From: Halapricum desulfuricans
GTDB taxonomy: Archaea; Halobacteriota; Halobacteria; Halobacteriales; Haloarculaceae
Direction: 5' to 3'
Assembly (NCBI RefSeq): GCF_017094465.1
Contig: NZ_CP064791.1
Span: forward strand, 2,108,001 to 2,172,000
Length of the DNA stretch: 64,000 nt
This document shows positions 50,412-59,059 of this stretch, piece after piece; positions within the stretch are counted from its first letter, which is position 1; each line of letters begins with the position of its first letter. Under the pieces are notes generated by a model that was not told the DNA's origin, searched no databases, and worked only from the letters and a program-made list of their open reading frames with translations. The position numbers and the translations under genes are program-made.

Positions 50412-51953
50412 TTACTCCATATAGCCGAGTTGCTTGAGGCGTTCGGAAACCTCCTCGCCCGCGCCAGCGCCGCGGTTGGCGTCGGCCAGCGGATCGCGTT
50501 TCTCGATGTCGGGTTCGTCAGCGAAGATGTCCAGTACGTCGCCGCGCATATCGGTGGGGATCGCACAACCGGCGTTCGCCAGCACTGTCGGGGCGATATC
50601 AGTGATCGAGATCTGCTCGCGCTCGCCGTCGGACCGGAACGAGGGGCCCGAAGCGACGAAGATTCCGGTGTTCGTGTTCTCGGCGGCCCAGCGAGCGGGT
50701 TCGGTCATGATCTCGCCGCCGCCCATCCCGTCGTTGACGTGGACACCGGGCCGTTGTTCGACGACGACCTCCGGCGCGTCGTCGACGTAGGGGCCGTTGT
50801 AGACCTCCTCGCCGCGGTAGACGTTCGTGAAGATCCGGCCGTGCTCGTCCTCGACCGTCCGGAGGTCCTCGATCAGCGACTGGGCGACGCTGTCGATGTC
50901 GTATGCGGGGTTGATGTAGATCGGTCCCTGGGAGCTGGCGACGGCTTTCGTATTCGGCAGGTCGATGGCGTCGAGTTTCTGCCCGCGTTTGAGTCCGGCT
51001 TCCTGTGGCACGAGTTGCTGGACGCGCTCGGGGACGACACGCGAGAGTACTCCGACGAGACCGAGGCGCTTGGCGATAGTCAAAGCGTTCTCCCGGGTGA
51101 CACCGACCTGCTGGAAAATACTTCCTATCGAACGCGTGCGGGCCTGGTAGCCGTTCTCGGCCAGCCACTCGTTGACGTAAAACTCCGTCTGGGTCGGACC
51201 GCTACCGTGATCAGACATGACGATCAGGTCCGTGTCGTCGAGGTCGTCGATCCGGCCGATCCACTCGTCGACCAGTTTCCAGCCGCGTTTGGTCGGCTCG
51301 GCGTCCCAGAAGAAGTGATGGAGCACGTTCAGATAGAACAGCGTCAGGTGCATGAACTCCAGATCCCGCTCCTCGAACAGCGTGAGCGCAGCCTCGAACC
51401 GGGCCTCGAACAACTCCAGAATTGCGTCGACTTCCGCGCCGGTCTCGTCGTTGCTGGACAGCAGTGGCTCGGGGTGGACCCGATACCCGAATCGGTCCTC
51501 GAGTTCCGCGGCCAGTTCGGGCGGTGACGTATACCCCTCTTCGAGCGATCGGTACTCGCCCTCGACGGCGTCGGGACCGCCCGAGACCATGAACCCGTCC
51601 AGTTCGCGCGGCGGGTACGTCGAGGGCATGTTCATCACGCCAGTCGATTGTCCGTCGTCGTTGAGGTAATCCCACAACTCGGGCGTGTCGAAGTCGCTGC
51701 CGTTGCAGACAGTGATCTCCTCGGCGTCGAGATCGACGTTTTCGAACCAGAACACGCCGAATCCGCCGGGATCCTTGCCCGAGGCGTAGCATTTCCAGTT
51801 CGGGAACGTCACGGGCGGGAGACAGCTCCGGCTGTCCGCCCAGGTGCCCGACTCCCGCAGGGCTTGCAGGTTCGGTAGCTCGCCGGCTTCGATCCAGGGA
51901 TCGAGCAGCCGCCAACTGGCCCCGTCGAGACCCAGTACGAACGTTCGGCTCAT
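50412..51953 (-). CDS. Alkaline-phosphatase-superfamily phosphodiesterase/nucleotide pyrophosphatase
   Basis: The 513-residue cytoplasmic-looking enzyme begins with FVLGLDGASWRLLDPWIEAGELPNL (first metal Asp). It continues with PPVTFPNWKCYASGKDP, where the Thr is the likely nucleophile, and IVMSDHGSGPT with the second metal Asp-His. This is the type I phosphodiesterase pattern common in haloarchaeal glycan clusters. The C terminus, SERLKQLGYME, is a short motif also seen at the end of the divergent sulfatase-like protein. The start at 51953 directly precedes the first strand. Substrate unknown. Confidence 0.85.
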   Translation of the reverse strand: MSRTFVLGLDGASWRLLDPWIEAGELPNLQALRESGTWADSRSCLPPVTFPNWKCYASGKDPGGFGVFWFENVDLDAEEITVCNGSDFDTPELWDYLNDDGQSTGVMNMPSTYPPRELDGFMVSGGPDAVEGEYRSLEEGYTSPPELAAELEDRFGYRVHPEPLLSSNDETGAEVDAILELFEARFEAALTLFEERDLEFMHLTLFYLNVLHHFFWDAEPTKRGWKLVDEWIGRIDDLDDTDLIVMSDHGSGPTQTEFYVNEWLAENGYQARTRSIGSIFQQVGVTRENALTIAKRLGLVGVLSRVVPERVQQLVPQEAGLKRGQKLDAIDLPNTKAVASSQGPIYINPAYDIDSVAQSLIEDLRTVEDEHGRIFTNVYRGEEVYNGPYVDDAPEVVVEQRPGVHVNDGMGGGEIMTEPARWAAENTNTGIFVASGPSFRSDGEREQISITDIAPTVLANAGCAIPTDMRGDVLDIFADEPDIEKRDPLADANRGAGAGEEVSERLKQLGYME

Positions 51954-52065
51954 TGGGTTTCGTTCGGGGGGTGTGTCATATGTAGTTTTATACTGACGGC
52001 GGCGCGTGCCCGCAGCTAACCAGGTATCGAAAGTCTCAAACGAGTACTGAGTGATGTACCGCCTG

Positions 52066-53172
52066 ATGGACGACATCGTCTTCGTCACCGCGGACTCCGT
52101 GCGATACGATTATATGGACGCAATGGAGTTCCTCTCGTCGTTCGACGTGCAGAAGGGGGTGACTGCCGCCCACTACACGCGGCCGAGTCTCGCGAGCATT
52201 CAGGCGTCGAGTCTCAGTTCGGTCCTGACGGGTCGCGTCGAGCGTCCGACGCTCGCCGAGACGCTCTCGGAGGCGGGGTATACGTGTCTCGGCCTGTCGC
52301 CGAATCCGAACACCGATGGGGAGTTCGGGTTCGACGCCGGCTTCGATCGCTACGACAGTTTCCTCGAGACCGGGAACCGGGGGAGCAGTCTACGCCAGTA
52401 CCTCGCCAGGTTCGATCTCCTCCGGCGGATCTACTACAAGTTCTATCCGCCCCAGGCCAAAAGCGAGGACCGTCCGAGCGACCGCGAGGTCGTCGAGCAA
52501 GCCATCGAATGGTTCAACGACGCCGAGTCGCCCCGATTTCTGTGGATCCACCTGATGGAAACCCACCGACCCTACGGCGCTGGGGAGGAGGCCGTCTCGA
52601 AGAAACTCGACCAGAAGGCCTTCTTCAAGCCGGACAAGCTCACGGCGGCCGAACGCGACGAGATCGAGGGGAAATACCGGGATTCGCTCCGTCGAGCCGA
52701 CGAAAACGTCGAACACCTCCTGTCGGAAGTCGACAGCGATCCCGCGCTGGTGTTCACGGCCGATCACGGGGAAGGGTTCAACGACAACGGGTACTACTTC
52801 CACCAGCCACAGCTCCGGCGCGTCGACGACTGTCTGCTAGACGTGCCGGTCGTCTTCGACGGGATCGACGTCGCCGACGGTCCACTGAGCCTGCTCGATC
52901 TCGCCCCGACGATCGCCGCCAGTGCGGACGCGTCGGTCCCGGACCGCTGGCTCGGCAACAACCTCCTAGAGACGACGACCGACTCCGCGGTCACGATCGC
53001 TCCCTGGCACGAACAGGCCACGGTCGCCTGGCAGGACTTCGAGAACAAACTCATCAGCCGTGACGCGGACGTGACGTTCGAGGGGAGTTCACGATCGACC
53101 GATGCCACGGACGAACAGGAGGTGCCCGAAGATCTCAAAGAACAGATGCGTGACCTGGGGTACGTAAAGTGA
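52066..53172 (+). CDS. Sulfatase-like protein of the alkaline phosphatase superfamily
   Basis: The 368-residue protein has IVFVTADSVRYDYMDAMEF at the start, the nucleophile region YTRPSLASIQASSLSSVLTG with no Cys-X-Pro-X-Arg formylglycine motif, and LVFTADHGEGF. It may therefore use Ser or Thr and transfer phosphate groups rather than cut sulfate. It ends LKEQMRDLGYVK. Starts at 52051 (GTG), 52054 and 52066 are in frame. The last is closest to the conserved strand. It overlaps the deacetylase gene by one base and starts the plus-strand glycan operon. Confidence 0.83.
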   Translation: MDDIVFVTADSVRYDYMDAMEFLSSFDVQKGVTAAHYTRPSLASIQASSLSSVLTGRVERPTLAETLSEAGYTCLGLSPNPNTDGEFGFDAGFDRYDSFLETGNRGSSLRQYLARFDLLRRIYYKFYPPQAKSEDRPSDREVVEQAIEWFNDAESPRFLWIHLMETHRPYGAGEEAVSKKLDQKAFFKPDKLTAAERDEIEGKYRDSLRRADENVEHLLSEVDSDPALVFTADHGEGFNDNGYYFHQPQLRRVDDCLLDVPVVFDGIDVADGPLSLLDLAPTIAASADASVPDRWLGNNLLETTTDSAVTIAPWHEQATVAWQDFENKLISRDADVTFEGSSRSTDATDEQEVPEDLKEQMRDLGYVK

Positions 53173-54023
53173 TGGGGACGAGCGACAGCACGGTACCGGC
53201 CGTCCTCTCGATCGACCTGGAGTATTTCTCGCATACGCCAGCCTACCGGACAGCGGCGGGGACGACAAACGAATCCGCAGTCGGCCGCGAGGCGATACCG
53301 ACGATCCTGAATGCGCTCGCGGAGACTGACTCGACAGCGACGTTTTTCACCGTCTCCGAGATGCTGGAGGAGACGCCGGAGGTCGTTGAAACGATCGCCG
53401 ACACCGGCCACGAGATCGGATCGCACACGCACACACACAAGCATCTTTCCGAACTCAGCGCAGCACAGCGACGGGAGGAGCTGGCAACGTCACGGCGACG
53501 CCTCGAATCGGTCACTGACCAGTCGGTGGTCGGGTTCCGGGCACCCTCGTTCGACATCACCGAGGACCACTTCGAACTGCTCGAGGCGACCGGATACGAG
53601 TACGATTCGAGCGTCGTGCCGTGCCGTTCGATCCCCGGCTGGTACGGCGGCGAGTACGACGAGACGAGGCCGGTGTCGGCGGCCGAGATCGACCCGACGG
53701 CTCCGACGGCGCTCACGGAGCTGCCGGTCGCCGTGATGCCCGGAGTCGGACTGCCGCTGACCGGGACCTGGATACGGTTTTTCGGCGTCCGGTACACGAT
53801 ATTGGGCATGCGACTGCTCGCTCGTCGCGGGATCCCGCCCGTCCTGTACATCCATCCGTGGGAACTCGTCGACCTTCCGCGCGTTGAGGGGGTGCCGGCT
53901 CGGGTCTACGTTCGGACGGGAGCGTATATGCGACGTGCACTGCGGCGGATTCTGGCGGAGCCCTACGAGTTCGTCGCGGCCAATACCGTCGTCGAAGACC
54001 GCGTGCTGTACGGTCGGGGGTGA
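53172..54023 (+). CDS. Polysaccharide deacetylase (NodB-type)
   Basis: The 283-residue carbohydrate esterase-like protein has VLSIDLEYFSHT (metal Asp and catalytic-base region), the His pair in HEIGSHTHTHKHLSEL, and GFRAPSFDITEDHFELLEATGYEYDSSVVP. The end carries LYIHPWEL. The family removes acetyl groups from amino sugars in glycans or lipid-linked sugars. No signal peptide is seen, so it probably acts on cytoplasmic lipid-linked intermediates. The start overlaps the upstream stop (TGATG). Confidence 0.9.
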   Translation: MGTSDSTVPAVLSIDLEYFSHTPAYRTAAGTTNESAVGREAIPTILNALAETDSTATFFTVSEMLEETPEVVETIADTGHEIGSHTHTHKHLSELSAAQRREELATSRRRLESVTDQSVVGFRAPSFDITEDHFELLEATGYEYDSSVVPCRSIPGWYGGEYDETRPVSAAEIDPTAPTALTELPVAVMPGVGLPLTGTWIRFFGVRYTILGMRLLARRGIPPVLYIHPWELVDLPRVEGVPARVYVRTGAYMRRALRRILAEPYEFVAANTVVEDRVLYGRG

Positions 54024-55045
54024 CCGACGTGGCTAGCTGGCGACGTATCCTGATCCTGGGACTGCAGGCCGCTATTGCCGTCGCGGCACTCGCGTACGTC
54101 ACGACCCAGATCGAGTTGCGTCGGGCCGGGGCGCAACTGCTCGCGCTTGACGCGACAGTCGTCGGTGTCGTCGTGGCTCTCACTGCCGTCGAGTTCCTGA
54201 CGCGGTTCTCGATGTGGTACGCACTGCTTCGGGGACTCGACGGGGTCTCGTTCGCGACGAGCGCGCGGGTCGACCTCGTAGTCAAGTTCATCAACCACGT
54301 CCTGCCTTCGAAAGCCTCGGGACACTCGGTCGCACCGCTGGTCGTGCGCCACTACACGGGCGTGGACTGGACCGACGCGGTGTCCGTCGCCGGCGTGAAC
54401 ACCGGCCTGTACGCCACGCTATACGGTATCGTCTCGGCAGTCGGCGTCGGGATATTCGTCACTCGGCTCCCGGACGGAGTGGCAGCCGTCGTCGTGCTCT
54501 CGACGGCGATGTATCTCGGGGCCGGCGCGGTCGTCCTGCTGGCCGGTCGTCGACTGGAGGTTGCGGGCCGGCTGTTCGGCCGACTCGAACACCTCGCTCG
54601 GATGCTCCCCCGAATCGGGGACCGGGTCGCGTCGCTGGTGGCCGCGCTGCCGACGTTTACCGCCGACTCGGCCGCCACGTTCCGCACGCTGTCGTCTCGT
54701 CCGGCCGTCGTCGTTCCCTACGTGCTGGGCTGGGTCGGGACGTTGGCCGTCGTTCCCGGAATGCGTGTCCTGGTGTTGCTCAACGCACTTGGAGACGGAT
54801 TCGCGCCGGGCGCGTTGCTACCGCTCGTCCTCGTGATGGCGTACAGCGTGACGATTCTGCCGCTCACACCCGGCGGAATTGGCGTTTCAGAGGCCTCGGC
54901 CACGCTCGTGCTCGTCGCGCTCGGGGTCGCACCCGAAGTCGCCGGCGTCGTCGTGTTACTGGACCGATCGTTCGGGGTCTACCTGCCGGCACTGATGGGA
55001 TGGGTACCGGCCGCCCGGATCGATCTCTCCTCGGTACTGTCATGA
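54020..55045 (+). CDS. Flippase-like / lysylphosphatidylglycerol synthase TM-domain protein
   Basis: The 341-residue protein has about eight membrane helices with the UPF0104 pattern (ALYGIVSAV, SYSVTILPLTPGGIG-type segment AYSVTILPLTPGGIGVSEA). Haloarchaeal relatives include AglD-type and AglR-like proteins of N-glycosylation and lipid-linked sugar handling. It may move or modify the lipid-linked sugar made in this operon. The GTG at 54020 overlaps the deacetylase stop by 4 bases. Confidence 0.85.
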   Translation: MTDVASWRRILILGLQAAIAVAALAYVTTQIELRRAGAQLLALDATVVGVVVALTAVEFLTRFSMWYALLRGLDGVSFATSARVDLVVKFINHVLPSKASGHSVAPLVVRHYTGVDWTDAVSVAGVNTGLYATLYGIVSAVGVGIFVTRLPDGVAAVVVLSTAMYLGAGAVVLLAGRRLEVAGRLFGRLEHLARMLPRIGDRVASLVAALPTFTADSAATFRTLSSRPAVVVPYVLGWVGTLAVVPGMRVLVLLNALGDGFAPGALLPLVLVMAYSVTILPLTPGGIGVSEASATLVLVALGVAPEVAGVVVLLDRSFGVYLPALMGWVPAARIDLSSVLS

Positions 55046-55120
55046 GGAGGACGGCCGATCGTGCCACTCGCGAGAGACCAAGACACTTATTTCGAGGGGG
55101 CTGTACAATCCATACAGTAG

Positions 55121-56185
55121 ATGACAGCCGCAGGTGCGGTCCTTCAGGCGAGTGGGCTCAACAGCCCGGAATTGACGGTGGCGCTTGTCGGCGTCGCGCT
55201 CGTGACGCTCGTATGGGGACTCGAACGGTATCGAACGACGTTCTCGAAGGGGGAACTCGGCCTCTCGCTGGCGCTGGCGTTCGGGATCGCACTCCTGGCG
55301 CTCGCGCCGGACGTGTTCGCCGGTATCGGTGAACTGCTCTCGATCGAGCGGCGGCCGCTTGCGGTGGCACTGATCGCGAACGTCACGCTGGTGTTTCTGG
55401 TCCTGTACCTGTTCGCCAGAACCCGTGACAACAAGCAGACGATACACGAGTTGACCCGCAGTCTCGCCGTCGAACAGCTCTCGGACGTGGAAAGAGCAAC
55501 CGACCCGTCGGTGTTCATCGTGATCCCGGCGTACAACGAGGCATCGCAGGTGGCTGATGTCGTCGCTGAACTGCCCGAACGGATCGACGGCTACGACGTG
55601 ACACCGGTGGTCGTCTCGGACGGCTCGACGGACGGTACCCGACGAGCGGCCGCAGAGACACGCGCGCTGGTGGTCGAGCACCCGATCAATCAGGGCCAGG
55701 GCGGCGCGTTACAGACCGGATTCACGATCGCTCGAGAACACGACGCCGACATCGTCGTCACGATGGACGCGGACGGCCAGCATCCGGCCGAGCAGTTGGA
55801 CGAGATGATCGCACCCATCGCCGAAGGCGAGGCCGATTACGTCGTCGGCTCGCGCTATCTCGGCACCGATCGGTCGGACAACGGGCTCGCGCGACAGTCC
55901 GGGATCCGGGTGTTCACCGCGCTGATCAATCTCATCGCGAAGATGAACATCACCGACTGCACGAACGGCTACCGAGCGATCCGCGGGACGGCACTCAAGC
56001 AGATGACGCTCACCGAGGAGCGGTTCAGCGCGCCCGAACTGCTCATCGAGGCTCGGAAATCGGGGCTGCGCATCGCGGAGGTGCCGGTCACGATCGAACA
56101 GCGTGCCGCCGGCGAGACCAAGAAACCGCAGTTGGGCTACGCGCTGGGTCTCACACGGACGATACTCGTCACCTGGCTTCGGTGA
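55121..56185 (+). CDS. DUF2304-GT2 fusion glycosyltransferase
   Basis: The 354-residue protein has two parts. Residues 1-120 hold three membrane helices and a short coiled end that fit DUF2304. Residues 128-354 form a GT2 domain with FIVIPAYNEASQVADVV, the DXD-type motif VTMDADGQHP, and DCTNGYRAIRG, as in dolichol-phosphate mannosyltransferases. DUF2304 and GT2 are separate neighbouring genes in many organisms and are fused here. It likely charges a dolichol or undecaprenol-type lipid with a sugar. A 75-base gap with ACACTTATTT suggests an extra promoter. Confidence 0.88.
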   Translation: MTAAGAVLQASGLNSPELTVALVGVALVTLVWGLERYRTTFSKGELGLSLALAFGIALLALAPDVFAGIGELLSIERRPLAVALIANVTLVFLVLYLFARTRDNKQTIHELTRSLAVEQLSDVERATDPSVFIVIPAYNEASQVADVVAELPERIDGYDVTPVVVSDGSTDGTRRAAAETRALVVEHPINQGQGGALQTGFTIAREHDADIVVTMDADGQHPAEQLDEMIAPIAEGEADYVVGSRYLGTDRSDNGLARQSGIRVFTALINLIAKMNITDCTNGYRAIRGTALKQMTLTEERFSAPELLIEARKSGLRIAEVPVTIEQRAAGETKKPQLGYALGLTRTILVTWLR

Positions 56186-56232
56186 GTTCCGTATCCGACA
56201 CACAATTATTGACGGATTGAGACAGCACACAC

Positions 56233-58164
56233 ATGCGGTTCTCGCCACTCCATCGCGCCCGCAAGCAGGTCAGAGACGACCTTGAGGCGGACCCCTATCT
56301 CAAGTACATCCTGTTGCTCTCGGCGGTGCTGTCGCTGTTCTGGATCTGGCATCGGCTCCCGAACTTCGCGACCAGAGACGAGCGCTGGCGAGTCGTCGAT
56401 AGCATGGAGATCGCCGGCTTCGTCGTCAACGACGGGCTCACCGTCGAAGCGCTACAGGACGGCTCGACGTACTGGCGTGTGTTTGGGCCGACGCTGTATC
56501 TCTACGGGCTCGTGGCTCTACCCGCGATCGCCATCGTCGTCCTCACCGGCGAGGCGAGTGTCTTCAGTGACCTGTTGAGCGCGATCGGGACGGATTTCTA
56601 CGCGCACTGGCAGGCCCTGCCGGCCTGGGTGTGGTGGGCGACGGTCCTGCCGGCCCGGCTGGTCAACGTCGTGTTTGCCGTCGGATCGGTGTACCTGCTT
56701 TACCGGATCGGGACACACGTGCGCGATCGGGCGACCGGTCGGCTCGCCTCGTTGTTGCTCGCGCTGACCTGGGGCGTGGTCGTTCTCACACACGAGGCCG
56801 GCGAGGACGTCCCGGCGCTGTTCTGTCTCCTGCTCGTGTTCTATCTCGCGTTGCGCTACGTCGAAACCGGCTCGCGGCGGCTGTTCCTGACTGGGAGCGC
56901 CATCGGTGGCTTCGCGATTGCGCTCAAGCCGACGACCGGCGTGACGGCGATCTTGCTCGGGATCGCGTATCTGTTCCGTATCCGACGAGCGCCCGACACT
57001 CGCGACGCACTGTTCCGGCCCGAACTACTGATCGGCGGACCGGCCGTCGCGATCGTCGTGATGTACCTCTCGTACCCGAGCGCCGTGCTCAACACCCTGC
57101 CGAGTAGCCTCTCCGGCGACATCCTGGCCAGCATGTGGGACGGTCCCGAAGTGTTGATCGACCGGATCGATCGCCTGGCCGGCGAGAAGACGTCATCCCA
57201 CGGCTGGCTCTCCAGACCGGCCTGGTGGTGGTACGTCCGGGGCACAGCCAACGGGCTCGGGTGGCCGCTGACGCTGGCTGCCGTCGGGGGGATCGCGGCG
57301 TCCATCGTCGTTCTCGCTCGGCGTGCGGGGGCGACGCTGCGGTCCGAATCGGGAGTCCTGTCCGACAGTCAGGATCCGGCCCCGTCGATCGAGACCGCAG
57401 CGATCGCCTTCGCGCTGTCGGTGATCGCCGTTATGACCGCCGTCTATTCGACGTGGGCGTACTTCCGGACCCACCACCTGCTGCCGATGTTCCCGATGGC
57501 GATCCTCCTGATCGCGCTTGCCTTCCAGTGGCTCGATGTCGAGTACGGGCAGGCCGCACGCGTGCTGGCCGTCCTGTTGATCGTCTCGACGGCGATCTAC
57601 ACCGGTATCGGGACGCTCGGCTACGCCAGCCAGCCGCGCGACGAGGCCGTCGGCTGGTTGCAGGCCCACGGCGGTGCCGACGCGACAGTCGAGACCTACG
57701 CGGAGGACTCCCAGGAGGCCGCCGTCCCCCATGGGTGGACGATCTACCGGCCGACCGCCGAGACCGGCGGATACGCCAGGGTCGCGTGGCTGCAAGACGT
57801 CGAGCAGCGCTGTCCCGACTACATCGCGCTCAACTACCAGCGAGCGATGCTGTGGCTTGCCCCAGACAACCACAGTCAGCTCTCCGAACGCTGGACGTAC
57901 GACGGCGACGCCGCGTACATCCACGACCTGCTGGCCGACAGTGATTACCAGACTGCAAACGCCCCCTACCCCTACGACGTGGCCGCGACCTTCGGTCGGG
58001 AGCCGCCGTTTCTCGACGGCGGACAGCCCTACGACCGGACCTGGAATATGATCCGGGCCGGAATCTACCCGCGGACGATCCAGTACGGCGATCCCCAGGA
58101 CCTCGGCGTCTACGGATACGTGATCGTCCTCGAACGGACGGGCGAATGCGGAGAGCAGAATTGA
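56233..58164 (+). CDS. GT39/ArnT-like membrane glycosyltransferase
   Basis: The 643-residue protein has about ten to eleven membrane helices and a large C-terminal external domain (about 475-643). The first external loop carries LPNFATRDERWRVVDSMEI, where GT39/PMT-type enzymes have an acidic pair. It also holds HEAGEDVPALFCLLLVFYLALR and GFAIALKPTTG, typical of this fold. It would take a sugar from a lipid-phosphate donor, fitting the GT2 gene just upstream (47-base gap), and add it to a glycan or protein outside. The acceptor is unknown. Confidence 0.8.
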   Translation: MRFSPLHRARKQVRDDLEADPYLKYILLLSAVLSLFWIWHRLPNFATRDERWRVVDSMEIAGFVVNDGLTVEALQDGSTYWRVFGPTLYLYGLVALPAIAIVVLTGEASVFSDLLSAIGTDFYAHWQALPAWVWWATVLPARLVNVVFAVGSVYLLYRIGTHVRDRATGRLASLLLALTWGVVVLTHEAGEDVPALFCLLLVFYLALRYVETGSRRLFLTGSAIGGFAIALKPTTGVTAILLGIAYLFRIRRAPDTRDALFRPELLIGGPAVAIVVMYLSYPSAVLNTLPSSLSGDILASMWDGPEVLIDRIDRLAGEKTSSHGWLSRPAWWWYVRGTANGLGWPLTLAAVGGIAASIVVLARRAGATLRSESGVLSDSQDPAPSIETAAIAFALSVIAVMTAVYSTWAYFRTHHLLPMFPMAILLIALAFQWLDVEYGQAARVLAVLLIVSTAIYTGIGTLGYASQPRDEAVGWLQAHGGADATVETYAEDSQEAAVPHGWTIYRPTAETGGYARVAWLQDVEQRCPDYIALNYQRAMLWLAPDNHSQLSERWTYDGDAAYIHDLLADSDYQTANAPYPYDVAATFGREPPFLDGGQPYDRTWNMIRAGIYPRTIQYGDPQDLGVYGYVIVLERTGECGEQN

Positions 58165-58210
58165 ACTCGACAATAGCAATTCAGCCGTCTCACATCCATT
58201 CGACGGAAGA

Positions 58211-58234
58211 ATGGGCCCGGGCGGAGTTGAACCG
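58211..58234. repeat. 24-base copy of the tRNA-Val 3' end (att-like remnant)
   Basis: This stretch is identical to 58336-58359, which covers the last base pairs of the T-arm, the acceptor stem and the discriminator of tRNA-Val. The copies are 125 bases apart. Partial copies of tRNA 3' ends are the usual mark left by integrase-driven elements. The 101 bases between the copies hold a perfect 11-bp hairpin with one wobble (58232-58257 region) and the arms CTGCGAC/GTCGCAG, but no integrase gene. Confidence 0.7.
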
Positions 58235-58336
58235 GAGTGAGACGGTCGTCTCGCTCCGCTCGACGCTGCGACTCCCGGGGTTCGACTCCGGCCGGCAGTA
58301 CGATTCGCTCCTCACCTTCGTTCGTCGCAGAATCGA

Positions 58337-58410
58337 TGGGCCCGGGCGGAGTTGAACCGCCGATTTCGGCCTTGTAAAGGCCGCGTCATAACCAACTAGA
58401 CCACGGACCC
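58337..58410 (-). tRNA. tRNA-Val (anticodon UAC)
   Basis: On the minus strand the sequence starts GGGTCCGTGGTCTAGTTGG and ends CGGGCCC plus discriminator A. The 7-bp acceptor stem pairs with one G-U. The anticodon stem CGGCC/GGCCG encloses TTTACAA, so the anticodon is TAC (UAC, valine GUA/GUG). The T-arm contains GGTTCAACTCC. The length is 74 bases with no intron. CCA is not encoded. Its 3' part is copied at 58211-58234. Confidence 0.95.
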
Positions 58411-58493
58411 GCAGACCTGTCTTGCTCGCCCGAGTGAATAACGCTTTCTCTCTGGACCGACGACCTTACGCCCTCGCCGCCCGTCGATACAGT

Positions 58494-59015
58494 ATGGACT
58501 GGCCCGACCGGGATCGAGTCGTCACGCTCGTCTCCATTGGCCTCGTGGTCCTCGCGATCGGGATCTGGGCGTTCCAGCCGACCGGGCCACTCGCGGGCGT
58601 GTTGTATCCGCTGGAGTACGAGGAGACGACGGTCACCCTCGCCGCGGACGACGGAACCAGACTGGCGACCGTCGACGTGCGGGTCGCTGACAGCGATCGC
58701 GAACGCTACATCGGGCTGAGCGAGACCGAGTCTCTTTCCGACGGCGAGGGCATGCTGTTCGTCTTCGAGGAGTCACAGCGTCGGGAGTTCGTTATGCGTG
58801 AGATGGACTTCCCGCTGGACATCATCTTCGTTGCGCCGAACGGCACGATCACGACGATTCACCACGCGCCCGTACCCGAGGAGACGTCCGGCGACGATCT
58901 GCGACCCTACCCCGGTACCGGCCAGTACGTGCTGGAGGTCCCCCGTGGCTACACCAACGAGACCGGCGTCGAAGTGGGCGACAGCGTCGTCATACCGCAC
59001 AGTGTGAACGCCTGA
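58494..59015 (+). CDS. DUF192 protein with an N-terminal membrane anchor
   Basis: The 173-residue protein has a membrane helix at about 10-30 (VVTLVSIGLVVLAIGIWAF), then the DUF192 domain: VRVADSDRERYIGLSETESLSDGEGMLFVFEE, REFVMREMDFPLDIIFVAPNG and GQYVLEVPRGYTNETGVEVGDSV. The domain faces outside the cell. The function of DUF192 is not established. The start is the ATG at 58494. Earlier codons in the frame run into the tRNA region. Confidence 0.85.
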   Translation: MDWPDRDRVVTLVSIGLVVLAIGIWAFQPTGPLAGVLYPLEYEETTVTLAADDGTRLATVDVRVADSDRERYIGLSETESLSDGEGMLFVFEESQRREFVMREMDFPLDIIFVAPNGTITTIHHAPVPEETSGDDLRPYPGTGQYVLEVPRGYTNETGVEVGDSVVIPHSVNA

Positions 59016-59059
59016 CGCGCTGGCGACGGGCTTTTTTCCGCCGGGTTCCTGAAGCGGGT

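Noticed and set aside
58279-58289. GGTTCGACTCC on the plus strand, which looks like a tRNA T-loop
   Set aside because: The flanking bases do not form a 5-bp T-stem, and no acceptor stem, D-arm or anticodon arm can be built around it. It may be debris of an old duplication but is not a tRNA.
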